Below are positions 1-5,401 of a stretch of DNA of 9,157 nucleotides, piece by piece. The notes under the pieces are model-generated. The model ran no database searches and was not told where the DNA came from. It worked only from the letters and a program-made list of their open reading frames with translations. Within the stretch, counting starts at the first letter, position 1, and each line of letters starts with the position of its first letter. Origin of the DNA: Candidatus Altarchaeum sp. CG2_30_32_3053 (GTDB lineage Archaea > Altiarchaeota > Altiarchaeia > Altiarchaeales > Altiarchaeaceae). Both the position numbers and the translations under genes were made by a program. The stretch lies in the NCBI GenBank assembly GCA_001873845.1, contig MNZY01000083.1:1-9157 (forward strand), in the 5' to 3' direction.

Positions 1-278
1 AAATCTGTGGGATTTTTTAAATACTGAAAATCTTTGAGATTTTCAATCTTTAAAAATCTTTGAGATTTTAAAATACTAAAACCTTTGGTTTCAATCTTTA
101 AAAAATCTGTGGGATTTTTAAAATACTGAAAATCTACAAGATTTTCAATCTTTAAAAATCTTTGAGATTTTAAAATACTAAAACCTTTGGTTTCAATCTT
201 TAAAAAATCTTTGGATTTTTTTAAATACTGAAAATCTACAAGATTTTCAATCTTTAAAAATTTACGGAATATTTAAAT
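1..278. repeat. Alternating hairpin-repeat array (array A), open at left edge
   Basis: Short hairpins alternate with two linkers. The linker AATACT recurs at 20, 72, 122, 174 and 224 (steps 52, 50, 52, 50), so a two-hairpin unit of about 51 bp is organised in a 102-bp higher-order repeat. Between AATACT and AATCTTT lie stems such as GAAAATCTTTGAGATTTTC, GAAAATCTACAAGATTTTC and AAAACCTTTGGTTTC. Between AATCTTT and the next AATACT lie A/T-rich stems such as AAATCTTTGAGATTT or AAATCTGTGGGATTT. Stem bases change in pairs between units. No open reading frame of note runs through it. The array continues past the left edge. It reappears inverted at 4201-4504, 4670-4918 and 7007-7250. Confidence 0.93.
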
Positions 279-295
279 GAGAGCGAAGCGAACTT
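279..295 (-). repeat. GC-richer tag bordering array A
   Basis: GAGAGCGAAGCGAACTT is the reverse complement of the AAGTTCGCTTCGCTCTC tag. Close variants start arrays or modules at 4260, 4674, 5263 and 7052. It is always next to TATTTTCAAA-like sequence and marks the edge of an array module. No function is known to me. Confidence 0.8.
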
Positions 296-310
296 ATTTT
301 CAAACTTGTT

Positions 311-499
311 TGTAAAGACACGAACGAAGTGAGTGGAACGAAGTGAGCGTAAAATTTCAAAAAAAAAATACAATTTCAAAATTTATGAAATTTGAAAATA
401 CACGATTTTTGAAATCATAAAGATTTCAAAAAGACACGAACGAAGTGAGCGTAAAAATCAAAAATTTACCTATAATTTTTTTGGTGGCTGAGTAGTTAC
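311..499 (+). repeat. Left arm of long inverted repeat flanking 500-3854
   Basis: Read against the reverse complement of 3855-4030, this stretch matches almost base for base. It runs from TGTAAAGACACGAACGAAG through the TTTATGAAATTTGAAAATACACG segment, the GAAATC-ATAAA-GATTTC hairpin and CGAACGAAGTGAGCG (437-451) to GGTGGCTGA-two bases-AGTTAC. The left arm carries about 16 extra bases (a second AACGAAGTGAGCG at 337-349) absent on the right. The arms face each other across about 3.4 kb holding the MNT/HEPN remnants, RNase J and cutA, so recombination between them would invert that block. Confidence 0.9.
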
Positions 500-535
500 G
501 ATTTTTTTAAATTTTTCCGTTTTTAAATTTTTATT

Positions 536-619
536 ATAGTAAATTTGCTAACTTTTTGTATAGTTATCAAATTTACGAGTATAGTCATTTTACTGCAAAA
601 AGTCAGTAAAATGACTATA
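536..619 (+). repeat. Dispersed repeat, empty-site copy, with a 16-bp hairpin
   Basis: 536-583 recurs at 5216-5263 with two mismatches, and 584-614 recurs exactly at 5341-5371. In this copy the two halves are contiguous; in the other a 77-bp module separates them. It contains GTAAATTTG...CAAATTTAC as an inner inverted repeat. It also contains a perfect 16-bp stem, TATAGTCATTTTACTG (580-595) with CAGTAAAATGACTATA (604-619), around the loop CAAAAAGT. Its role is unknown; it could be a small element itself or a site upstream of the toxin-antitoxin remnant. Confidence 0.88.
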
Positions 620-666
620 ACTTTTTGTATATGTTTTGTATACTTTTTGTATACAAATAATATAAA
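620..666 (+). promoter_or_regulatory. Possible operator/promoter of the HTH-MNT gene
   Basis: The motif CTTTTTGTATA occurs at 620-630 and again at 643-653, and once more inside the repeat at 552-562. The last copy is part of the perfect palindrome TTTGTATACAAA (646-657), ten bases before the ATG at 667. Many HTH-containing antitoxins bind palindromes over their own promoter, so this is a reasonable operator candidate. That is inference from position and symmetry only. Confidence 0.4.
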
Positions 667-830
667 ATGTTAGAAAAATTATTTACTTCAAAGACGAGAA
701 CAAAGATTTTGAAGATGTTAGTACTTAATCAAGACGAGAAATTCCATCTAAGAGAAATCTCGCGGATAGTTGTAACCCTTATTTATGTTAAAAAAGAATT
801 GGAGAATATAGAAAAACTGAATCTTGTATC

Positions 831-989
831 CTGTGTTTCCCACCCCAGCGTAAAAGTTTGGGCGTAATTTTTAAATCCCAAAGATTTAAAAAGATACGAA
901 CGAAGTGAGCGTATTTTTGTTTTTAAGCATAATTAATTTTGTAAATTTTTAAAATTACTCGTCCATTTTTTGATGGTGGGAAAGAAGGG
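831..989. mobile_element. 159-bp MITE-like insertion with 7-bp target duplication
   Basis: TTGTATC stands at 824-830 and again at 990-996. Between them, CTGTGTTTCCCACC at the left end pairs with the complement of GGTGGGAAAGAAGG at the right end, and similarity continues imperfectly inward for about 45 bp (GGGCG-TAATTTTTAAA against TGGACGAGTAATTTTAAAA). Excision with one TTGTATC copy restores the HTH-MNT reading frame exactly. No protein fits in 159 bp, so a transposase would have to act in trans. It carries an AAATC-CCAAA-GATTT hairpin followed by CGAACGAAGTGAGCG (897-911), the same hairpin-plus-tag module seen at 420-451. I cannot assign the IS family. Confidence 0.87.
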
Positions 990-1151
990 TTGTATCAAAA
1001 ACGATGAATGGAAATTTAACTTTGTTCCAAATAAATAGAAACTCGCCAATATTTCCAGAAATCAGGAATATGTTTATAAAAACCGATTGTTTTGGTGAGT
1101 TGATAAAAAAAAGCGTTAGAAGGGCTAAAAATTGACTTTGCTTTTATTTTT

Positions 1152-1295
1152 GGATCATTTGCAAGATGTGTTGAAAGCAAAAAAAGCGATATTGATCTGT
1201 TTATCGTTGGCGATGTTAAAGATGGATCATTTGCAAGATGTGTTGAAAGCAAAAAAAGCGATATTGATCTGTTTATCGTTGGCGATGTTAAAGAT
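1152..1295 (+). repeat. Perfect 72-bp tandem duplication of the nucleotidyltransferase active-site motif
   Basis: 1152-1223 and 1224-1295 are identical. Each copy encodes GSFARCVESKKSDIDLFIVG plus DVKD, that is the GS motif and the catalytic D-x-D. The 24-codon length keeps the frame, so the duplication alone would add a second copy of the motif rather than truncate the protein. It sits inside the already broken MNT gene. The absence of differences says it is recent, or an assembly artefact. Confidence 0.95.
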
Positions 1296-1483
1296 GATGC
1301 GTTATTCCTGCTCATTGAGAAAACAGAAAAAGAAACGAGAAAAAAAAATAAATTATATCCTGTGGATAATGCCTCTTTTGAAAGAAAGAGCAAAAAAGCA
1401 CCACTTGCTCAATGAAATAACAAAAAATCCAATAACAATGCTCGTTGGAGATGAAAATGAACTCAGAAGAATCATCGGACAGG

Positions 1484-1885
1484 ATGTAGGAAAGAATTGA
1501 AGGGAATGAAGAACTTCTGAAGAACGCTTTAACATTAGCCAAAAGAGATTTGAAAACCGCAAAAGATGTTTTGATGAGTGAGGATTACGATTGATGTTTG
1601 TCCATTGCATACAATGCTATGTTGCAAGCAGGTAGGGCTTTGATGTTTTCTCGTGTCTATCGGCCAAAGGGAGAATATAAGCATCTTGCGGTTGTGGAAT
1701 TTGTAAGATCCAAATTTAGCGATGAATTTGCGGACGAAATGTTGTTCATTTTCAACAAAACGAGGAGAAAAAGACATATCGTAGTTTATGAAAAGGTTGA
1801 CATAGTCAGCGAAGAAGAGGCAAAGAACACGATAAAATGGGCTGAAGAATTCATTGAAAAAGTTGAAGAAATTTTGAAAAAATAA
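1484..1885 (+). pseudogene. HEPN-domain toxin partner of MNT, with internal stop codons
   Basis: Read in one frame, the segment gives an intact HEPN-like helical domain of about 133 residues (ERIEGNEELLKNALTLAKRD ... YNAMLQAGRALMFSR, RPKGEYKH, then NKTRRKRHIVVYEK and EEFIEKVEEILKK). The likely ancestral ATG at 1484 overlaps the end of the MNT gene by 17 bases. It is followed at once by TAG (1487-1489), and a TGA stands at 1592-1594 where this family normally has Trp (DYD-stop-CLSIAYNAM). The stretch after the TGA could start at TTG 1598, but that would lack the first helices. HEPN toxins are usually RNases using an R-x4-6-H motif; RPKGEYKH is a candidate here. With the antitoxin gene also broken, the module is dead. 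TGA recoding is unlikely, since neighbouring genes use TGG for Trp. Confidence 0.87.
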
Positions 1886-1903
1886 TGACTCATATTTTCA
1901 ATG

Positions 1904-1949
1904 TCGTGAATTTGCTATAAAATTTCAAAAAATTTTGGTTTATTCACGA
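1904..1949. terminator. Hairpin between convergent genes
   Basis: TCGTGAAT (1904-1911) pairs with ATTCACGA (1942-1949), and the loop holds a second small stem of AAATT/AATTT type. It lies in the 81-bp gap between the HEPN remnant and the end of the RNase J gene, which face each other. T-rich stretches lie on both sides. A bidirectional terminator is plausible, though archaeal termination depends mainly on U-tracts. Confidence 0.4.
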
Positions 1950-1966
1950 ATTCATAAACATAATTC

Positions 1967-3253
1967 CTAAATTTCTATTTTGTCCCCGTTATTTAACAGG
2001 AAAATATCTTTATTTATTTTATAGCCCTCTTCACATGCCAAATCAATATAAGCACCTTTCATTTCCGTTGTTCCGTGAGAAGGAATAATAATTTCCGGGT
2101 TTAACAAATTTAACATTCTTCTGTGTTCTTCTTTTGACGCATGTCCGCTGACATGAACATCTCCGAAAATTTTAACATTGTTTGCTTTAAATTTTGCCTC
2201 TAAAATCTGGCGGTTTGCAATGTTGATAGCACTCGGAATTATATTTGAAGAAAATATAACCGAATCATTCTTGTCAAATTTAAAACCTGAATGGACAATC
2301 TTTGACAGCGCGGAATGCTCCTCGCCCTGATGCCCTGTTGCTATAATTAAATATTCTTCTTTTCTGTTCTCTATTGACTTCAGGAAATCCATCACGGAGT
2401 TTATTTTTCTGATAAATTTTGTATCTTTTGAAATTTTTATTAAGGATAATTCTTCTGCACTATTTAAATTTGAGATAAGCGATTTTCCCATTACTACAAC
2501 CCTTTTGTTAAGTCCCTTTGCCGTTTCAAATATTGTCTTAAGCCGTTCAATATGTGTTGAAAATGTTGATACAATCGTCAGCCCTCCATTGTCATTGGCA
2601 AATTTAATTGTGTCCTCAACATTCTTTGCAGCAACTGACTCCGAAGGTGTTTTTCCCTTCACATGAACATTTATCGACTCGGTAACGAATGCTTTGACCC
2701 CTTCTCTCCCGATTTCCCTCAATCTTTCATAATCAACCTTTGCGATAGTAGAAGCATCGTCCAGTTTAAAATCATTTGCATAAACAACAATGCCTTCCTT
2801 TGTGTGTAAAACAATCATTGATGCCTGCGGAATACTGTGCGTTACTTCAACAAATTCAATGCTGATATTATTCATTTCAACAATTTTTTTATATTGTGTG
2901 GGATTAAATTTACCCCTGGGATAGATTCTTCTTCCTATTGCAGATGCATAAGGTGTTGCAAATATGGGTGCATTAAACTTATTTATTCCTACTGCCCCGA
3001 CATGGTCTAAATGTCCGTGTGAAATTACCTGTGCAAGTATGTTTCCTTCAATACAATCCGTATCGGGAATAGCACCGACTTCTGCCAGTCGTTTTTTTTG
3101 TTCTGTAACCCGGATTGCTTCCGGCTCCACATCATACATCTGAAGAACATCTATTCTTATTCCGTTATCTATCACGACATTATTGCCTTCCACATGGACA
3201 GCAGTCATATTTTTTCCGACTTCATTATAACCGCCAACAGCATAAATTTTCAT
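1967..3253 (-). CDS. rnj: Archaeal RNase J (beta-CASP metallo-beta-lactamase ribonuclease)
   Basis: A 428-residue RNase J-type enzyme. Family members are 5'-3' exonucleases, sometimes with endonuclease activity, that act on 5'-monophosphate RNA in the cytoplasm. The metal-binding metallo-beta-lactamase motifs are all visible: HGHLDH at 79-84, His139 in VTHSIP, Asp161 in YANDFKLDD and His393 in PSHGTTE. The beta-CASP part includes TGHQGEE and DVHVSGHAS (His367, His371). The length fits the short archaeal form without the bacterial C-terminal domain. The start MKIYAVGGYNEVGKN matches the usual family N-terminus. A TTTAAA stretch about 30 bases upstream could be the TATA element of a short-leader transcript. 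cutA lies 242 bp upstream on the same strand. The first 11 codons and the leader are duplicated at 3418-3508. Confidence 0.95.
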   Translation of the reverse strand: MKIYAVGGYNEVGKNMTAVHVEGNNVVIDNGIRIDVLQMYDVEPEAIRVTEQKKRLAEVGAIPDTDCIEGNILAQVISHGHLDHVGAVGINKFNAPIFATPYASAIGRRIYPRGKFNPTQYKKIVEMNNISIEFVEVTHSIPQASMIVLHTKEGIVVYANDFKLDDASTIAKVDYERLREIGREGVKAFVTESINVHVKGKTPSESVAAKNVEDTIKFANDNGGLTIVSTFSTHIERLKTIFETAKGLNKRVVVMGKSLISNLNSAEELSLIKISKDTKFIRKINSVMDFLKSIENRKEEYLIIATGHQGEEHSALSKIVHSGFKFDKNDSVIFSSNIIPSAINIANRQILEAKFKANNVKIFGDVHVSGHASKEEHRRMLNLLNPEIIIPSHGTTEMKGAYIDLACEEGYKINKDIFLLNNGDKIEI

Positions 3254-3300
3254 CTTTTACAAATTTTAGGTATGTCTTTAAATTTTTTTTAAATTTTTAA
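3222..3300 (-). repeat. RNase J leader and first codons, source copy of a duplication
   Basis: This stretch covers the leader and first codons of the RNase J gene and is repeated at 3418-3508 with two substitutions and a 9-10 bp extra CTTTTACAT-like copy. The leader reads TTTAAAGACATACC and then AAAATTTGTAAAAGATG, with no clear ribosome binding site, which fits a short-leader archaeal mRNA. Confidence 0.85.
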
Positions 3301-3382
3301 AATTTTCCAGTGATTGCTTTTTTTTCCTTTTTGGAGTGTTTTTAAAATCGCGGAGATTTAAAAATATCCAAATTGTATGAAG

Positions 3383-3508
3383 TTATTTTCTTTCTTTTTT
3401 GAAGAAAGAAAAGTTCCTTTCATTATAATCGCCAACAGCATAAATTTTCATCTTTTACATCTTTTACAAATTTTAGGTCTGTCTTTAAATTTTTTTTAAA
3501 TTTTTAAA
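3383..3508 (-). pseudogene. Duplicated 5' end of the RNase J gene
   Basis: From ATG at 3451 the minus strand encodes MKIYAVGDYNE, identical to the first 11 residues of RNase J apart from G8D. It then runs into unrelated sequence (RNFSFFKKERK) and stops at 3383. The repeated part, 3418-3508, includes the RNase J leader. It probably still carries the RNase J promoter, so a short transcript could start here and run toward the real gene. The sequence between the copies (3301-3417) has an inverted repeat CTTTCTTTTTTGAAGAAAG and a TTTAAAATCGCGGAGATTTAA hairpin scrap of the array type. Confidence 0.75.
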
Positions 3509-3810
3509 TTTTCATTGATCCAGTTAAAAAAGTCCTTATCCCCTTTTTCTATGGATATTGAGAATATTGCAGGAATTTCATAAGAATGGATTTTCTTAAT
3601 TTCTTTAATAATTTTTTTCACCAGTTCACTTCGGGTTTTTATAATCATCGCCACTTCATTGTCTGTTTCAGTTTTTCCTTTCCATTTGTAGAATGATTTT
3701 ATGGGAAATGTGTTGATGCATGCAGCCAGATTTTTCTCAATTAAATTTTTACTTATATTTTCTGCTTCTTCTTCACTCCCCGCGGTTGTATAAACAATAC
3801 TGTGTGCCAT
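3496..3810 (-). CDS. cutA: CutA1 divalent-cation tolerance protein
   Basis: A 104-residue CutA-family protein, the usual family length. CutA is a very stable cytoplasmic trimer with a ferredoxin-like fold. It was named for copper tolerance in E. coli, but its true function remains unsettled. Visible family marks: HSIVYTTAGSEEEAENI at the N-terminus, LAACINTFPIKSFYKWKGK around Cys31 and Trp43, EVAMIIKTR, and HSYEIPAI at 75-82. The ATG at 3810 is preferred: the open frame extends 21 codons further, to 3873, but that extension (MVAEQLLIFYVNRNYKQ) has no family similarity and runs into the inverted-repeat arm. Upstream, TTTTTTATGTTAAT about 35-45 bases before the ATG could serve as the TATA element. 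RNase J lies downstream on the same strand. Confidence 0.93.
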   Translation of the reverse strand: MAHSIVYTTAGSEEEAENISKNLIEKNLAACINTFPIKSFYKWKGKTETDNEVAMIIKTRSELVKKIIKEIKKIHSYEIPAIFSISIEKGDKDFFNWINENLKI

Positions 3811-3854
3811 TGTAACAAATTTCTGTTTGTAATTACGATTAACATAAAAAATTA

Positions 3855-4030
3855 GTAACTGTTCAGCCACCAAAAAAATTAATGGTAAATTTTTGATTTT
3901 ACGCTCACTTCGTTCGTGTCTTTTTGAAATCTTTATGATTTCAAAAATCGTGTATTTTCAAATTTCATAAATTTTAAAATCGTATTTTTTTTTTTTGAAA
4001 TTTTCCACTCACTTCGTTCGTGTATTTACA
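3855..4030 (-). repeat. Right arm of long inverted repeat
   Basis: The reverse complement of this stretch matches 311-499, including CGAACGAAGTGAGCG (here CGCTCACTTCGTTCG near 3902), the GAAATC/GATTTC hairpin, the A-run and GGTGGCTGAACAGTTAC. It abuts the cutA upstream region, so part of the cutA promoter borders the repeat. The left arm has about 16 bases more. Confidence 0.9.
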
Positions 4031-4200
4031 AAAATGCAACCCATTTTTGTAAGATTGAAAATCTTATGGATTTTGAGACCGTTTAAAACCCTGTTGGTTA
4101 AAAAGAGTTTTTATTAAAAATTTGTTCGTTTTAATTTGATTTTGCTATTTTTAAGTTGTGAAACTTAAAAATCTTTGAACGAACAAAGTGAGTGAAATGA
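4031..4200. other. Gene-free stretch with several hairpins
   Basis: No coding sequence is seen. TTACAAAAATG (from 4026) pairs with CATTTTTGTAA (ending about 4051). TTTTTAAGTT (4148-4157) pairs with AACTTAAAAA (4162-4171) around the tetraloop GTGA. A variant tag GAACGAACAAAGTGAGTG lies near 4178-4196. It links the inverted-repeat arm to array B. Confidence 0.7.
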
Positions 4201-4504
4201 TTTTTAGATTTTTAAAGATTGAAACCGAATGTTTCAGTATTCAAAATAAATTTTGAAATAAGTTCGATTCGCTCTCATTTAAAAATTCCCAAGATTTTTT
4301 AAAGATTGAAACCAAAGGTTTCAGTATTTTAAAATCTCAAAGATTTTTAAAGATTGAAAATCTCAAAGATTTTCAGTATTTAAAAAATCCCACAGATTTT
4401 TAAAGATTGAAACCAAAGGTTTCAGTATATTTTCAAAACTTTGCTTTTTGAAAATAAGTTCGCTGTTGCTCGGATATTTTAAAATCCTTTTGGATTTTAA
4501 AATA
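4201..4504 (-). repeat. Hairpin-repeat array (array B1), inverted relative to array A
   Basis: Linkers AAAGATT (4301, 4349, 4402) and AGTATT alternate around hairpins such as GAAACCAAAGGTTTC and GAAAATCTCAAAGATTTTC. A partial unit with GAAACCGAATGTTTC lies at 4220-4235. The tag AAGTTCGATTCGCTCTC opens the main module at 4260. The array ends with two larger stems: TATTTTCAAAA/TTTTGAAAATA (4428-4438 with 4446-4456), and TATTTTAAAATCC/GGATTTTAAAATA (4475-4487 with 4492-4504, TTTT loop). The second tag AAGTTCGCTGTTGCTCGG sits between them. Confidence 0.92.
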
Positions 4505-5086
4505 CCCTTTGAATAGTTACTATAAAAAATTATTAAAATTTACAAAATTTTAAGCAATCAGGTCATAACTGTGATTATAGTCATTTTGACATCTTTTGAG
4601 AATATTGTTTTTATCCATATTTATTATTCAAATCATAATATGCAATATTGATGTTCAAAATAAATAATTAAATAAGTTCGATTCGCTCTCATTTAAAAAT
4701 TCCCAAGATTTTTTAAAGATTGAAACCAAAGGTTTCAGTATTTTAAAATCTCAAAGATTTTTAAAGATTGAAAATCTCAAAGATTTTCAGTATTTAAAAA
4801 ATCCCACAGATTTTTAAAGATTGAAACCAAAGGTTTCAGTATATTTTCAAAACTTTGCTTTTTGAAAATAAGTTCGCTGTTGCTCGGATATTTTAAAATC
4901 CTTTTGGATTTTAAAATACCCTTTGAATAGTTACTATAAAAAATTATTAAAATTTACAAAATTTTAAGCAATCAGGTCATAACTGTGATTATAGTCATTT
5001 TGACATCTTTTGAGAATATTGTTTTTATCCATATTTATTATTCAAATCATAATATGCAATATTGATGTTCAAAATAAATAATTAAA
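4256..5086. repeat. Perfect 414-bp tandem duplication
   Basis: 4256-4672 and 4670-5086 read as identical at an offset of 414 bases. Each copy holds one array module (B1 or B2), the two large stems, and about 165 bp of unique AT-rich sequence (GAATAGTTACTATAAAAAATT to GATGTTCAAAATAAATAATT). Similarity weakly extends left of copy 1 (TTCAAAATAAAT at 4240 and 4654). The second copy ends exactly where an IS630-like end begins. The lack of any difference means a very recent duplication, or a collapsed or expanded assembly. No gene is present. Confidence 0.95.
4670..4918 (-). repeat. Hairpin-repeat array B2 (second copy of B1)
   Basis: This is identical to the module at 4256-4504. It opens with AAATAAGTTCGATTCGCTCTC and ends with the 13-bp stem around TTTT at 4889-4918. 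Confidence 0.92.
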
Positions 5087-5105
5087 AGTTGAAAAATTCA
5101 CTATA
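5084..5105 (-). mobile_element. Orphan terminal inverted repeat of the IS630-like element
   Basis: The reverse complement reads TATAGTGAATTTTTCAACTT plus TT and matches the element's left end at 8880-8901 in 20 of 22 positions. The TA next to the tip fits the TA target of IS630/Tc1 elements. No transposase lies next to it, so it is a solo or relic end. It abuts the 414-bp duplication. Confidence 0.7.
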
Positions 5106-5215
5106 ATTTATATCGGTTATTCCTCTCTGGTTTCAAACGATAACATAATTCAGAACAATTTTTAATATTCACTAACTCTTTGGTCATTATGTTTCATCCT
5201 AATCCTCGTCTTTAC
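5106..5215. other. Short gene-free stretch with a doubtful small reading frame
   Basis: The minus strand has a 28-codon frame from ATG 5187 to TAG at 5101 (MTKELVNIKNCSELCYRLKP, then ERNNRYKL), ending inside the IS end. I recognise no family. It may be a scrap of an older gene cut by the insertion, or chance. Confidence 0.2.
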
Positions 5216-5371
5216 ATAGTAAATTTGCTAACTTTTTGCATAGTTATTAAATTTACGAGTATAAGTTCGCTTCGCTCTCATATTTTGAAAATCACCTCAC
5301 TGTTGCTCGGAGATTTTCAAATCTCTGCGATTTGAAAATAGTCATTTTACTGCAAAAAGTCAGTAAAATGA
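5216..5371 (+). repeat. Dispersed repeat, filled-site copy
   Basis: 5216-5263 matches 536-583 and 5341-5371 matches 584-614. The intervening 77 bases are absent from the first locus. The long hairpin stem is damaged at its outer right side (ATGAATGTAG instead of ATGACTATA). Confidence 0.9.
5264..5340 (-). mobile_element. 77-bp hairpin module inserted at an ATA site
   Basis: This sequence interrupts the dispersed repeat. It starts AGTTCGCTTCGCTCTCAT, continues through TATTTTGAAAATC, CACCTCACTGTTGCTCGG and the stem ATTTTCAAATC/GATTTGAAAAT around TCTGC, and ends GAAAATA. ATA flanks both sides (5261-5263 and 5338-5340), which is either a 3-bp target duplication or shared sequence. All its parts occur in the large arrays, so it is a minimal mobile unit of the same family. 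Confidence 0.85.
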
Positions 5372-5401
5372 ATGTAGATGTGTACGGGAATGTCGTTATA
5401 T

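Larger units (their letters stand above)
667..1500 (+). pseudogene. HTH-MNT nucleotidyltransferase (antitoxin-type), broken by insertion, duplication and frameshifts
   Basis: The ancestral product was a winged-helix plus minimal nucleotidyltransferase protein of about 197 residues. Frame 1 from ATG 667 encodes the helix-turn-helix (MLEKLFTSKTRTKILKML, then HLREISRIV). It is cut at 824-996 by a 159-bp element with a 7-bp target duplication. Removing 166 bases joins frame 1 to the later frame (LNLVS joined to KTMNGNLTLF). An extra A in the A5 run at 1127-1131 then shifts the frame. The catalytic motif GSFARCVESKKSDIDLFIVG follows, present twice through a 72-bp tandem copy. An extra A in the A9 run near 1340-1348 shifts the frame again into INYIL ... 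LVGDENELRRIIG. Known MNT proteins AMPylate or restrain a HEPN toxin; the HEPN gene is next, overlapping by 17 bases. The canonical Gly after GSFAR is Cys here. It is almost certainly non-functional unless the A-run shifts are sequencing errors; the insertion alone still breaks it. Confidence 0.9.

Noticed and set aside
1..278. CRISPR array
   Set aside because: Units contain GATTGAAAC-like ends on the minus strand, but there are no unique spacers; the intervals are themselves palindromes that recur, and no cas gene is present.
667..867. A free-standing 66-residue HTH regulator
   Set aside because: The last residues come from the inserted element; the HTH continues into the nucleotidyltransferase once the element is removed.
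1592..1594. TGA read as Trp or selenocysteine
   Set aside because: Neighbouring genes use TGG for Trp, no SECIS-like structure is apparent, and other lesions show the gene is dead.
1016..1610. Minus-strand and frame-1 open frames across the MNT gene
   Set aside because: They are antisense or shifted readings created by the 72-bp repeat and A-runs; the recognisable protein is split across three plus-strand frames.
1598..1885. An intact short HEPN protein starting at TTG
   Set aside because: Homology clearly extends upstream through the TGA to about 1484, so this is the tail of a broken gene.
3811..3873. N-terminal extension of CutA
   Set aside because: The extra 21 residues have no family similarity and lie in the upstream region and inverted-repeat arm; ATG 3810 gives the normal length.
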